Part shown: piece after piece, positions 40,060 through 64,000 of the stretch
Layout: each line of letters starts with the position of its first letter
Numbering within the stretch: the stretch's first letter is position 1
Source: Lineus longissimus
Taxonomy: Eukaryota > Nemertea > Pilidiophora > Heteronemertea > Lineidae
Length of the DNA: 64,000 nt
Direction of reading: 5' to 3'
Assembly: GCF_910592395.1 (NCBI RefSeq)
Contig: NC_088317.1
Coordinates: forward strand, 17,840,039-17,904,038
Position numbers and translations under genes: made by a program
Notes under the pieces: model-generated
The model's database searches: none
What the model was told of the DNA's origin: nothing
The model's input: the letters and a program-made list of their open reading frames with translations, nothing else

Positions 40060-41190
40060 GCTAGTTCAGGGAAGGATGAGGTCGATTTCGACTACGGTTA
40101 GCCGGCATACCTTGATCATAATCTATGACGGTATTCTGATGATAGAATCTATGAAGAGTCCATGGCAGATTCGACTTGGTCGTTTCGATGATAGGCTACT
40201 ATATATTGAAGGTAGAGTGGACTGTGACATTAGGATCAACGTATAGAGGATGTATGAATACATTGAGACAAAAAAGCTTAGTGTTTTTTCTCTCGTAGTG
40301 ATCAATGCCAATCAAGCTGTTTTCTTACTAAGCTCATGTCACATCCAAGGTCCAAGAAAGTATAAAAATTCATCCTTATATTGTTGTGTAGCTCTTGAAA
40401 ATCAGAAGGCTGCCATTAGCAGCTGGCCTTACTGGTCTGTGTATGATGTACACTGTATATATTCCATGTAAAAATCGCTCAACGTTTTATATTTGATGGT
40501 GCAATATTCAATACTGATTATGTTCAATTCAGGTTACCGGTATATCTAAGTTTGCCATGTTTTTGTCCATTGAAATCTTTAAGGAGACATGCCGTCATGC
40601 ACAGCTTACTTCCTCTAACTTTATCACGGTTTGAGATATATTATCCCGATCAGACAGATAGAAAGAAAGATTATGAATCTGATTATCCACGATAACACAA
40701 TTTATATTTTGTTATGACGCGTCTGAGATAGAAACGCACAGAGGTAGCAGAAGTCGCTAACATCTGCGTGTCACAGAAGTTTGTTGTCTTCACATAGAAA
40801 AACATTTCTTGTTGTTGTCGTCAGTAGCATTGTAATGTTTGAGTTTTAAACGACAAATTCCCACAAAACAAAACGTTCGATTTTATACCATCATTTTGAT
40901 TTTAAAGACCGATGCGAGACGATTTCGCAGCATTGCACTTTGTTTTATCAGTAAGAGGTTGCTTTAATAACCCGTTCTTATGCTTGTTTTAACCCTCTTC
41001 AGGCGTGTAATTCAAACCTTCCCGAGCCTTATAGTTCAACTATCGACCTCTTGCACTTATGTGTGGAAGAGGAACCGAAAGTGGTTTCGAATACACCAAA
41101 ACGCGCGGCAGACACTATAGCCTACACTATCAAGGTACATGTATAACATTCTTGATATTCCTTTGTCAGTACTGTCTTTTCAGATATGTT
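40060..41190. other. Probable FAM43 3' UTR and spacer
   Basis: No coding evidence. AT-rich sequence with no repeat of note. Confidence 0.4.
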
Positions 41191-41198
41191 CAGGACAT

Positions 41199-41290
41199 AC
41201 AAGGCAATGCCATGCACTCTATAATACAGACAAGGCAATGCCATGCACTCTATAATACAGACAAGGCAATGCCATGCACTCTATAATCCA
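41199..41290 (+). repeat. 31-bp tandem repeat, three copies
   Basis: Copies begin at about 41199, 41230 and 41261 and contain AAGGCAATGCCATGCACTCT. They are identical except at the last copy's end. The unit includes GGCAATGCC, a short interrupted palindrome. Confidence 0.95.
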
Positions 41291-42749
41291 GGAAGTTGAC
41301 ACTTCCATGCTAAAATAAGGCTGTGTACTTATGTACATAGATGTTTTATTTGGTGCTAACATTCTTAACATTCTCACCAAAATACAATGTTAGTACAAAA
41401 TGTATATATTATATTATGTACGTTGGTTGAATCTTGTCTTGAAATGTCCAGGTTCCGTGATGCTTTGTGATAAGTTAGTTACTGCGGACGTCCCCAATAC
41501 CAAGAATCTAAGATATGCTTGTTAATACGGACATATCGTTTTATGGCGTCAGACACATTTCCTCAAATGGTAAAAGTTGGACAGGCAGTCTTGAAGTTCG
41601 ACCTCGTTGAGCCTTGCGTGTCAAGATGCTGTTCAACCTGACGCTTGTCAACCCTTTTAATAACACGTGACACATCAGACGGTTAACGCCCACACCCATC
41701 ACTGCGTGGCAGATGTTTGATCACTGTGCCGTCTGTCGTCGACATGCTAAACTATTAGTTTGATTACATTATTTTGACCAGTCTCTCACACTATTCTTTT
41801 TCCCAATTCTCATACGAGTTCCTGGTTCTCAATGTAAATACAGTATTATGACATAACCCCAGCCATGAACGTCCAAGGATTGGGAATAGTAGAAAAATAA
41901 TGGAGCCAACTTGTTACATGTACTATTATTATATTGCCAAGCTCGTGCACCTGAGATGCAGAGAGACAAGGGTCAACTTGGGTCTGTTATTCATTGTATT
42001 CGAATGTGGCAAATTACATGTATATGTATATTTATGTGAATGTGAATAAAATCCAATATTTTTTACTTGAAAAGTTTGAAGCATTTTTCTCGTTGGTAAC
42101 CTGTGTTCTACCTGAAAGAACTCCCTCCAAAGGCATTCCCAGATCTCCACATCAAGGAGTTTTTGTAAAAGAGCATATAGCGCTGGGGTTTCAGTAGGGA
42201 CGAGAAAACTTCCGCGCTCGTGAAGCGGGGGATGGCGCAGTACGAAAGCCATGCAGGCGGTTGCTCGGAGCGGGGCGCCATAGACACCGATAGTCAAAAC
42301 CTTTACTTTTCATTGTGGCGATGTGATACAACTCCCTGCGTGGCAGCGAAGTTACGAACTAACATGACTTGCCCAATATCTCAAGCAATTCAAATGTGAA
42401 GAGTGGCTGAAACTACTCAGACAAGGCGTAGGTCGGCGACCAACCTCCAAACCAATCTCTGGACCGAACCTCGTCCTACAAAACTGCTTGAGACACAGCT
42501 TAACGACACCGTGTTGTATCGTTAAGCTGCTCAGGGTCGCCCCAATGGTCGTATGGCCGCTGCGGGACATGATGATGATGATGAATTCACATGTCTCAGA
42601 TGACCACAGTCACTTGAGTTAACATTGTTTATCGCCAGTATGAATCCATATCCGATTCCTCAGATGATCACATTCACCTGAGTTCCCATTGAATGGTTTA
42701 TCACCAGTATGAATCCTGGCCCTGACAACGCTACCTCCCCGGAACTCAA

Positions 42750-43170
42750 ACAGCCATGACTGATTCGGCCTGGCTGTGACTGTCTCATCTCTCTCACCAT
42801 GTTGACAACTTGGCAGAGCAGCCAAGACTGATTTTGGCCTGGCTGTGACTGTCTCATCTCTCTCACCATGATTATTGTCAACACGGTGGAGCAGCCAGGA
42901 CTGATTCGGCCCGGTTGTGACTTCCTTTTCTCTCTCACCATGTTGACAACTTGGCAGAGCAGCCAAGACTGATTTTGGCCTGGCTGTGACTGTCTCATCT
43001 CTCTCACCATGATTATTGTCAACACGGTGGAGCAGCCAGAACTGATTCGGCCTGGCTGTGACTGCCTCATCTCTCTCACCATGTTGACAACTTGGCAGAG
43101 CAACCAATACTGATTTGGCCTGCCTGTGACTGTCTCATCTCTTTCATCATGTTGTCAGCAAGATGGAGGA
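42750..43170 (-). repeat. 141-bp minisatellite made of two half-units, about three copies
   Basis: CACCATGTTGACAACTTGG recurs at about 42795, 42936 and 43077, a period of 141 bp. Within each unit the two halves share GACTGTCTCATCTCTCTCAC. One minus-strand frame stays open for 162 codons across the array because the period is divisible by three. The frame's distal end reads IHTGDKPF and IHTGDKQC, like linkers between C2H2 zinc fingers, but finger cysteines and histidines are mostly gone. I treat it as a repeat, possibly grown from a dead zinc-finger gene. Confidence 0.75.
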
Positions 43171-43273
43171 GCCAGGACTGTCAAACAGTTGTGTGAGCTC
43201 ACTAGAGCTTGCACTTACATAATAGTGTAAAACTAAAATTAATATAATATATATTCGTATATATATAACCGTC

Positions 43274-43291
43274 ATCGGATGCGCATCCGAT
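43274..43291. repeat. 18-bp perfect palindrome
   Basis: ATCGGATGCGCATCCGAT is self-complementary. It lies just before two direct copies (from 43305 and 43360) of a 55-bp unit that begins TTCACCGTCAATTCC and includes GTCATTGGATCGATG. Confidence 0.8.
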
Positions 43292-43304
43292 TGCCACGAG
43301 ACCC

Positions 43305-43412
43305 TTCACCGTCAATTCCTTTACCGTCATTGGATCGATGTCACCAGATTTTTTGTAACTTCACCGTCAATTCCTTTACCGTCATTGGATCGATGCCACC
43401 AGATTTGTTGTC
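43305..43412 (+). repeat. 55-bp direct repeat, two copies
   Basis: TTCACCGTCAATTCCTTTAC starts at 43305 and again at 43360, with nearly identical following sequence. A run of 14 C follows further on, at about 43935-43948. Confidence 0.85.
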
Positions 43413-44246
43413 TTTGAAAAGGTATCGGGGATACGACCAATGCATGCAAGCACCGGCGGCGGAACCCCAAACCGCCCTCTCGATCTATCCGTAAAGACAA
43501 GCCACTCTCGTGACTGTCACGCTTACGGACTCCGGACCTCCAGACTTTAGAGACCGAGCTTTTCTTTACCTTACAAATACTATATACTCGGCGCCTCACT
43601 TATATGTGTTGTTTTTTTCACATACATTGTTCTCGTGGTTTACGGAAAAGTAGGCCTAAAATGTTATAGTGTCTAAAAGCAATATTCAGTTAATGGAATT
43701 ACAGTTTTTTCCATTACTGTTTGCTTAATATTGCCCTATCACCTTTTTCATGAATCAATTTTGAGCAATTTGTTTACAACGAAGTTATTATAGCACGAAA
43801 TATGAGTCTAAAATGCCAAATACTTGCAACTATTATGTTAATCACTGAAATCTTAGTGTACTAATTGCTCGCTATAAGCTAGGTTATTGCGCCCCTAAAC
43901 CAACGTATGGCTAACAGAAGCCCAAGGCTAAGAACCCCCCCCCCCCCCGGACGCGATCGCCCCCCGGACCCCCTTCACAAATCCTACAGGGGGTCATCCC
44001 TTTTGCAATCAAGTCCACACGTGCGCATTCGTATTTCCCGCGTATAGGAACTCTTGAACTAATGGTGGCGTCATCTGTTTATTACTAGAAGAACTCCGAC
44101 ATCCCTCAAAGTGTACATCGAGGATGTAACAAATCGCGCCACGGTCAATGTGAAATTCGTCCACAGAGGTTTATCATAATTTAAAAAAAAGTTTTCATCT
44201 CTTATTTACGGTCATTCCACTATTATTGTTTGAAATTTGCGTCAAA

Positions 44247-46554
44247 ATGGCTGATAAAAAGATAGAAAAGAACAAACTTCATTTCAGGGTTATTAGATTT
44301 TTGACGGAATCTGGTAAGTTCTTTGAGATTTGGAAGATTATGTTGAACATGATGAAATATGTACACAATAACTGATTTCCGGATGAAGAAATATGATCTA
44401 TTTTCGGACATCAGGCTCTGCATCGCAGGGCTCCACAGTTGGCCACAGTTCAGATGGGCAGTCAATCAGTTTAATGTTTTAAGCCTCATTGATATAAGTA
44501 TCATGGCCAAAACTTGTACCCGGCACAGTGGTAGTGTGGTAGACACCAAAGTTATTGACCTTTTCGAAAAAGTTTTGTTTTGGCACTGACGAGTGTCAGT
44601 GATATGTTTCACCTGGAACAAAGGATCACAGTGGCTTTTGGCATTGTCCGTAGTCGGCTTAGGCTTTCTTACGTGTTCTGAGTGTGTGCATTTCATTATT
44701 TTGGACTCCGATTCGTCTTTCTTGAAAGTGCCTATCAGTATCACAAAGCCTGTCTTTCATGACATAACACTTGACAGCGACTGCATCCATGCCATCTTTT
44801 ATTTCTATTTTCAATTTCAGCCCTGAAGCTGCACATGAAATCACCTACCTTGGCCACTGCAGCAGCCGTCTATCATACTTTCTTCAGAGAATGTGAAACA
44901 GAGGACTATGATCCCTATGTGAGAAGATTTTGTTTAAAATAAATAACATGACGATACCATCATGACAGTAGAAGCTCCACTTGAGGACAACTATGCCAGA
45001 CAGACGCCTCCATATTACGACCATTTAGGCCACCTCTCAAATAAGGACGCAGTGCCCCTTTTATGTGTGTCCCCAATGGAGAGGTTGTTCATTACTAATA
45101 GCATTGCAAATGTGCTTGAACTGGGACTTTTTCAGAGTTGGCCTTGAGAATCACAGAATATGAAAAAAACTTGCATCACAACTGCATTTCTTTTTTTTTA
45201 GTTGATTGCCACCACTGCCTTATACCTGGCTGGGAAAGTCGAAGAAGACCACATGAAACTGAGAGATGTCATAAATGTGTGCTACAGGTGAGTTAGTCAG
45301 TGACCACTCATCTTGAGAATAGATTTTTTTAAATGCTTTAAAAGTTAAAGTTGCTGCTAATGCATCTATGCATAAGTAGCGACCTTGTTCGGTCTGCTTT
45401 GATATAATTAAATCTTCCAAAATCATCCTATAAGGTGCAGCCATTCCCTGCCTTGTGTCAATAGCCCTGCCCTCTTAACGTGCATTATATTTGATGATTA
45501 CCATTTCAGAACCTTGCACACCGATCAGCCCGGCCTTGAGATAGGAGAAAAGTACTGGGCCATGAGAGATTCAGTGGTTCAGTGTGAATTATTTGTCATG
45601 AGAATGCTGAAGTTTACTGTGAAGTTCGACCATCCACATAAGGTAGGACTCTCGCCAAATTCATTAAAAGATTTAACCAACTTTTAACAAAACTTAAAAC
45701 GCTGATGTTTTAATGTTTATGGCTCATATTCAGCTATTGTCCTAACTGGAGGGCATTGTCTTTGGTGCCTGTGCTAAGTGTGAGGCCGGGTTAATGTTGG
45801 ATGTTAGAACACCAGACATTTAAACTGAAGATCACAGGCAAGCGATGCATAACGACGTCAACTTTTATCAGGACTGCTCCTGCTTCCCAAGTGCCCTTGA
45901 CACAAAGCAGAAGGTGCAACTCTTGACATGTGTCTATGAGACTAGGTCGAGGAGGAATATAATTGCACTAAGAGCCCTCGTTTGATTGTCTTTAACTTTC
46001 TATTTCAGTACATGCTACATTACCTGAAATCAGTGTGCGACTGGATGGAACCAAGCATATCAAAGAGAATCCCAATTGCAAAGTTTGCTTGGGGTATCCT
46101 GCGCGACAGCTATCATGGACCAATATGCTTGAAGTACCGTCCAGAACACATCGCCATTGCAGTCATTTATTTTACTCTACAGCTGTATGGAATGGAAGTG
46201 CCATTTTCTGACGAGGCTGAGTACAGGTGGTGGGAGGTGAGGAGTTTGTCTCATAATCAGAGCTCTTTGGTTTGATACCTGACATATGTATACATAACTT
46301 GTGACTGTGGCACACAAGAAATGCTTCTGTGACGAAGATGAAGGAGGGCAAACAAAAGCCGTATCTGGTCTTAAAACTATTTTTTGATCGAGAGAACCCA
46401 CTTACCATGCTGACGTTGCCAGAGAGCACCTCTATTTAGATAATCACGTTTTGTTTTTCAGGTTTTATCTGAGGACGCAACAGAAGATGAGTTAAAAGGC
46501 ATTTCAAGTGATATTTTGGACATTTACGAATTAGAGTCGTCATTGCAGACGTGA
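44247..46554 (+). CDS. CCNQ: Cyclin-Q (CDK10-activating cyclin)
   Basis: Six exons: 44247-44313, 44821-44918, 45202-45287, 45510-45642, 46009-46236 and 46462-46554, all with GT-AG ends and consistent phases, giving 234 residues (human 248). The cyclin box is clear: HFRVIRFLTESG, ATAAAVYHTFFRE, the hallmark LIATTALYLAGKVEED, RDVINVCYR and QCELFVMRMLKFTVKFDHPH. The second half has AWGILRDSYHG-like text (FAWGILRDSYHGPICLKY) and HIAIAVIYFTLQLYGMEVP. This pattern is specific to cyclin Q (FAM58A), which activates CDK10 and is linked to ciliogenesis and ETS2 turnover in vertebrates. The start ATG sits in AAAATGG, and the frame before it has no matching homology. A polyadenylation signal follows at 46830. 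Confidence 0.95.
44965..45095. mobile_element. Decayed inverted-repeat element in a cyclin-Q intron
   Basis: It begins CAGTAGAAGCTCCACTTGAG and its right end contains GGAGAGGTTGTTCATTACT. The arrangement and wording (GTCC, AGGACG, GTGTCCCCAATGGAGAGGTT) parallel the element at 30203-30383. It lies wholly within cyclin-Q intron 2 and leaves splice sites intact. Confidence 0.4.
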
Positions 46555-46829
46555 GGCAAACTTGAAAATGACGCAGGATCATTTACTGTAAGGACAGGTC
46601 TATTGCTGCTATAGCATTCATCACACGAATTAAGAGTATGAATTGATTCTTCTGAAGCCTTGGCAATGGCATCTGATGCCTTGACAGTGGCGTGCCAAGG
46701 AACACGCTGCAGGAATGAGGGGGGAAGAGTCTGGACTCCCTTGACCCACCTGAATATGCGCCTGCTTGAGTTTTGTGATTCAAATGGACACATATATGTG
46801 AAGACAAAGCTTTTACCGGTGTAAGAGGA

Positions 46830-46835
46830 AATAAA
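46830..46835 (+). terminator. Polyadenylation signal of cyclin-Q
   Basis: AATAAA about 275 bp downstream of the cyclin-Q stop codon; the only canonical signal in this interval. Confidence 0.6.
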
Positions 46836-47621
46836 CATTTTTTCATAGAATGTCCTTGTATGTTGTTATTATTTTGGAAGCTCAAGAATCAACTGGAGAT
46901 ATTATGCTTATGATACATCACTCATCAGGAAAGACAAACAGTACTTCAACCTATTCCGCTAGCCGTGTTGTTGGGAAAAGGGAATATCTGAAATTAAACA
47001 GTGTATTTGAAGCCAAGGACCAGTTTTTTGGTCCTCTCGGAACAAGACCCGTTTTGTCTGATGGGGTACAGTCCTCAGCGATAAGTCAAACTGAGAAAAA
47101 TGTCTTTAGGTGATCACTGTATGGCTATGTTCAGTTGTCAGACAGTAATCCTACACGACCAGCAGTCACATAATGGCAGGGTCTCACGTGACTGTCAACA
47201 TCGGCATGCCGGCCTGATGAGGACCCTATGAGCAACTGTCTGTGGACTTTGGTGAAGGTCTCGATCGACAGGACTGTATGAACATGTTGTGCTTCCAAGA
47301 CTGGTTGCGAGAACTGGTTAACAGGATAGATCATGGAAGGTTCCCATAGAAAGAGATGGTCTTTGCCACAGATGTCGGCAAGGCTTGCTTGGAGCCAGGA
47401 CCAAGTGACAAACATGGGAAATACCAGGACGGTTAACCAAATCCAGTCCAACAGACTGATGTGACGTGGACAATCAAAGTTGGGGATGACCAACCAACGT
47501 CACAATGAAGTTCCAACAGCCAAATTGAACGCACAATAATAACATGCAAGACAACATTTTGTTTTCTCAATTTTTTTTCTTTGTATAGTTTCTTCTTTTT
47601 TTACAGTTAAATTACAGTGGT

Positions 47622-49665
47622 CTATTCTTTGTCCGCCTTCTGTGTAATCACCTTGGTACCACGTAGACGACCAGTACGACGAGCAGCAATGAGACCAACC
47701 TGGGAAGACGAGGAAGAAACACGTTAGACAAGCAATTTTGAAACGGTCAAAGCAGATCAAGTTTTACCTACACACACTACAAGAGACAGAATTGAAGAGT
47801 GACCTAATCGAAAATGTGTCATGGCTCAGAAACAGCCTCTGAAATGTCTTATCAACATAATGTTTTTTGGGGCGTTTCAATCATCACTGCCAAGTTACTA
47901 ACATCACATCCATCACAACATGGATTTCGGTTACCAGCATTCCTATCCAACTCACCTTTCTTCCGGCAGACTTGTCTCTGCTGACTGTGGATGCGTGACC
48001 AATATGTTGATGGTTACCACCACCGTGGGGATGCTCAACGGGCTGAAGAACAAAACGTAACAGGATCAGAAAAGAAAATCAAAGTATGGATCAGTGGGAA
48101 AATTACTTGCAAGGCTGTGTCCCTGAAATTTAAACCGGGTAGTTGGAAAGGCTGCTTTGGCTCAGAAACAGCCTCTGAATTTGCTTTTCACCATAAGGTT
48201 ATCTGGGGCGTTCAATCATCACAGCCAAAGCACAAATTTAGAGATGGGACAAATGTGGTAGAAGTCGATCATGGCTTCATCTGAGAAAAATATTTCATTT
48301 TTATTGTGGCTTGATTTCTCTTACTGGGGAGAAACCATTGTGGGCAACAACCAGTAAAATGTATCATTACTAATACTCACATTCATAGCAACACCACGAA
48401 CTTTAGGCCAACTGTTCCTCTTCACTTTGTATTTATGGTAAGCTCGTCCAGCCTTCAACATTGGCTTCTCAATACGACCACCTCCGGCAATGATACCTAA
48501 AGTGGATTTCATAATGGGTCAGTAAGGAGTAGATAAATATCTTCATGATAGAAATAGAGTCATGCGCTTATGTCAGTAATATGTCGAGCAGATTGTTCCC
48601 CACAATAAATACAGTCTTGCGAGTTCTTGCTCCACTTTCTCATTTTGGCTCAGAAACAGCCTCTGAAATGTCTTATCAACATAATGTTTTCTGGGGCGTT
48701 CAATCATCACTGCCAATCTGAGTCAGATACGAGGACTCTCTACTCACAGGGGGCACAGGATGTTTTCGTACCAGGAATTTTTACGTGAACAGACAGCAAT
48801 GTTGTCCCATTTTCTGCTCATAACCCCTTCCTCCCACTGCACTCGTATACCTTTCGACATGTTTTAAATTTGACACTTACCAACCATAGCCCTGTTGGCT
48901 GATGGGATAACTTTCTTGAATCCAGATGGGAGCTTTACTCGCGATCTCTTTGTGTCAGGGTTGTGGGAAATGACGGTAGCGTAGTTTCCAGAAGTTCTTG
49001 CAAGACGGCCACGGTCACCAGTCTTCTCCTCAAGGCAACAGATGATGGTACCCTCAGGCATGGAGCCTACTGGGAGGATGTTGCCAGTCTGGAGGGAGGC
49101 TGCAACACAATTGGTAAAATGAAAACGCCGTCAAAAACAGGATTCAGGAGTCGAAATTCATGGAGGCAAATGCTTTGTTGCAATATTCCTTGGCATTTAG
49201 TGCAGAGGATCCATGAATATTATATTCAAATCACAAATTGTATGCACTTTTTACACTACTAATGGTTTTTGATAGCTCAGAATTGAATATTTTCAACAGA
49301 GACAATTCAGGTCAAAGTGAAGAAGTTTTTATTCATCACAGCCATCACACAACCAGGTAGATATTTTGTGACTTCAAGGATGTACCTTTCTTTCCGCAGT
49401 AGATGAACTGTCCAGTATATAGACCCTCGGAGGCAAGGAAAGTTTCCGTTCTCAGTTTGTACTTGTAGGGATCCCTGAAAACAACCCTGGCAAGTGGAGC
49501 ACCACGCCCGGGGTCATGGATGATGTCCTTCACAACACCCTTGATATAACCATGACGTTCTGCATAGTCGACGGCACGTAGTTTAGCGGCACCCTTCCTG
49601 TTCTTGGTATGCGACTTGAAGACACTTCCAGCGCCTTTACGCTGAGCCCGGATAACACGTCCCAT
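47622..49665 (-). CDS. RPL8: 60S ribosomal protein L8 (uL2)
   Basis: Five coding exons on the minus strand: 49665-49386, 49099-48881, 48496-48381, 48042-47956 and 47699-47622, giving 259 residues (human 257). It starts [20 protein letters not shown] and contains the uL2 signature [18 protein letters not shown] next to the peptidyl-transferase centre. The histidine in NHQHIG corresponds to the one hydroxylated in human RPL8. The end is [20 protein letters not shown]. The acceptor at 49676-49678 lies 10 nt before the ATG, so a 5' non-coding exon exists; a donor at 50159 fits. Every intron between coding exons contains a C/D-box snoRNA on the same strand, a usual arrangement for ribosomal-protein genes. 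Conservation leaves no doubt about identity. Confidence 0.98.
47822..47892 (-). ncRNA. C/D-box snoRNA, RPL8 family copy 1
   Basis: Minus strand, in the last RPL8 intron. It reads TTGGCAG then C box TGATGA at the 5' side, and D box CTGA then GCCA at the 3' side, with TGGC/GCCA forming the terminal stem. Shared conserved parts are a CGCCCC segment after the C box and TTTCAGAGGCTGTTT just before the D box. Two sister copies sit in the two preceding introns. I found no confident rRNA complement for this family. Confidence 0.75.
48158..48227 (-). ncRNA. C/D-box snoRNA, RPL8 family copy 2
   Basis: Located in the intron between RPL8 coding exons 3 and 4 (48043-48380). Boxes and terminal stem are as in its sisters. 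The middle has diverged (AACCTTATGG where copies 1 and 3 have AACATTATG), while the segment before the D box (TTCAGAGGCTGTTT) is unchanged. That pattern suggests selection on the D-box guide. Confidence 0.75.
48646..48715 (-). ncRNA. C/D-box snoRNA, RPL8 family copy 3
   Basis: Located in the intron between RPL8 coding exons 2 and 3 (48497-48880). Nearly identical to copy 1, with C box TGATGA, D box CTGA and the TGGC/GCCA stem. Its closeness to copy 1 indicates duplication or gene conversion between introns. Confidence 0.75.
49271..49346 (-). ncRNA. C/D-box snoRNA, 28S-directed, U36/snR47-like
   Basis: Located in the intron between RPL8 coding exons 1 and 2, minus strand. The terminal stem pairs GATGGC with GCTATC (one G-U pair), flanking C box TGATGA and D box CTGA. 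An internal D' box CTGA is preceded directly by TTCTTCACTTTGAC, complementary over 14 nt to GTCAAAGTGAAGAA in 28S rRNA. By the fifth-nucleotide rule it would methylate the second A of GTCAA. From memory, this 28S position is served by snR47 in yeast and U36 in vertebrates; that identity needs checking, but the complementarity is seen in the sequence. Confidence 0.8.
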
Positions 49666-50159
49666 GTTGGTCTGGCTGAAAAATTAGATTGAAACTATAT
49701 AGAAAGCTATGAATTCATCAGTTAGTTTTATTACCAACCAGGAACATTCTGGCTAACAACAATAATCGTGAAGCACAAATGAGTCAATAGCTCAGCAGCC
49801 AATGGCAGCATGACTGCTACATGTATCACCAGACCTCACGAACTGGGCATCCAAAAATATACCGACTATCGCACCAAATGTACACAGCCATTAGACACCA
49901 CATCACATACAGCAGTACTTCAGTGTACATCGACGTGCAGGGCACAATGCAAAGCATACACACGACTGATTACATGCATGGTGTTACTCAAAAAACATGG
50001 CAAGAAAAACCCTTTACGCTCAGTTAAAATCATCGATCGATATATTTAATGAAAATATGATGTATAAATTTTAATTTGTTGCGAGTCTTAATTCTATCCG
50101 ATATCTGATTTATTCGATGTTAGTCGATTTACTTCTATCGGAAGTTACAAATTCCTCAC

Positions 50160-50195
50160 CAGAATGGCCGACGTGTGGATAGAGAACGACACTGG
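50160..50195 (-). other. RPL8: Probable 5' non-coding exon of RPL8
   Basis: On the minus strand a donor GTGAGG starts at 50159, right after TTCTG. The stretch before it has pyrimidine-rich text (GTTCTCTATCC), consistent with a terminal oligopyrimidine start typical of ribosomal-protein mRNAs. The transcription start is not fixed; the right border is approximate. Confidence 0.5.
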
Positions 50196-50592
50196 TTGAA
50201 TTCTTCAATACCAAATAAAAACTAATAGATAACTATATTCATCAAAAGGCATACTTCACATCTACTGTTTTTGCTTAATTGAAGTGTTACTGAATTTATA
50301 AAACGTAAAACTATGCCAAAATTTCTTCCATTTACGACAACAAAAACCTTTTTGGTAACTGATCATTTATTATTTCAATAAATAAATTTTCATCAATTTC
50401 ATATTTATATCTCTTGTGATTACGATTTATGTAAAAAAACTAAAAGAAAGTTAATTTTGAGAAAGTAATCGACGGACGACATAACAAAACTCTCGAGATA
50501 TACTACAGAAACTCCATAATTGTTGACTAAGAATTTAATTTATCATTGAACTAATGAAGGCTCCCTGAATTGCTGGTCACGTGGTCTAAGGG

Positions 50593-50600
50593 TATATAAA
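50593..50600 (+). promoter_or_regulatory. DDX3: TATA box candidate of DDX3
   Basis: TATATAAA about 85-92 bp before the DDX3 start codon. A start site 25-30 bp downstream would give a 5' UTR of about 60 nt, which could include the out-of-frame ATG at 50635. Confidence 0.5.
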
Positions 50601-50684
50601 CGGAGGGCCCCTTTGTCAATCGGGTCGCAATTCCATGAAACAACTTCATAAGCAAGACAAATTCTCTCTCATTTACTTTGTAAT

Positions 50685-63969
<13,285 letters not shown>

Positions 63970-64000
63970 GTAGGAGGATGAAATCAACCACTGGCATCCG

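Noticed and set aside
47131-47493. 120-codon minus-strand frame between cyclin-Q and RPL8
   Set aside because: No family resemblance, no splice support, and it lies in the 3' intergenic space of two convergent genes.

Overview
This window is nuclear DNA from an invertebrate animal, probably a marine bilaterian. Genes are split by short GT-AG introns, codon use is mixed, and the non-coding DNA is about 40 % GC and rich in small diverged repeats. The phylum cannot be fixed from the sequence alone. The conserved genes (RPL8, DDX3, cyclin Q, FAM43) are of general bilaterian type.

Layout, left to right. 1-12.4 kb holds no recognisable protein gene, only diverged repeats, a 135-bp duplication and two perfect hairpins. 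A 7SL (signal recognition particle) RNA gene lies at 12527-12822, with a CRE/ATF site upstream. On the minus strand, 13.3-16.4 kb encodes a long ankyrin-repeat protein ending in a SOCS box. Directly upstream on the same strand, 17.4-19.3 kb encodes a CARD-domain protein. 19.3-23.7 kb has no clear gene. 23.8-27.0 kb (+) encodes a type II membrane protein of DUF1647 type with a basic, glutamine-rich tail. 27-39 kb is gene-poor, with a 74-bp tandem triplet and a small inverted-repeat element. 39.0-40.05 kb (+) is a single-exon FAM43 gene. 40-44.2 kb holds minisatellites. 44.2-46.6 kb (+) is cyclin Q. 47.6-50.2 kb (-) is ribosomal protein L8. 50.6-64.0 kb (+) is the DEAD-box helicase DDX3, complete to its stop codon.

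The most interesting part is the right-hand 17 kb. RPL8 and DDX3 lie head to head, with an estimated 0.4 kb between their transcription starts, and both act as hosts for intronic C/D-box snoRNAs. All four introns between RPL8 coding exons carry one (three copies of one family plus a unique one), and seven DDX3 introns carry one each (three copies of a second family, four of a third). Each has a C box, a D box and usually a terminal stem. The unique RPL8 snoRNA has a 14-nt match to 28S rRNA just before a D' box. The four-copy DDX3 family has an invariant 10-nt match to 18S rRNA. This looks like repeated intron-to-intron duplication of guide RNAs within two neighbouring translation-related genes.

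Exon boundaries were read by eye from splice signals, phase and known protein families. Family assignments come from recognised motifs, not from a database search.
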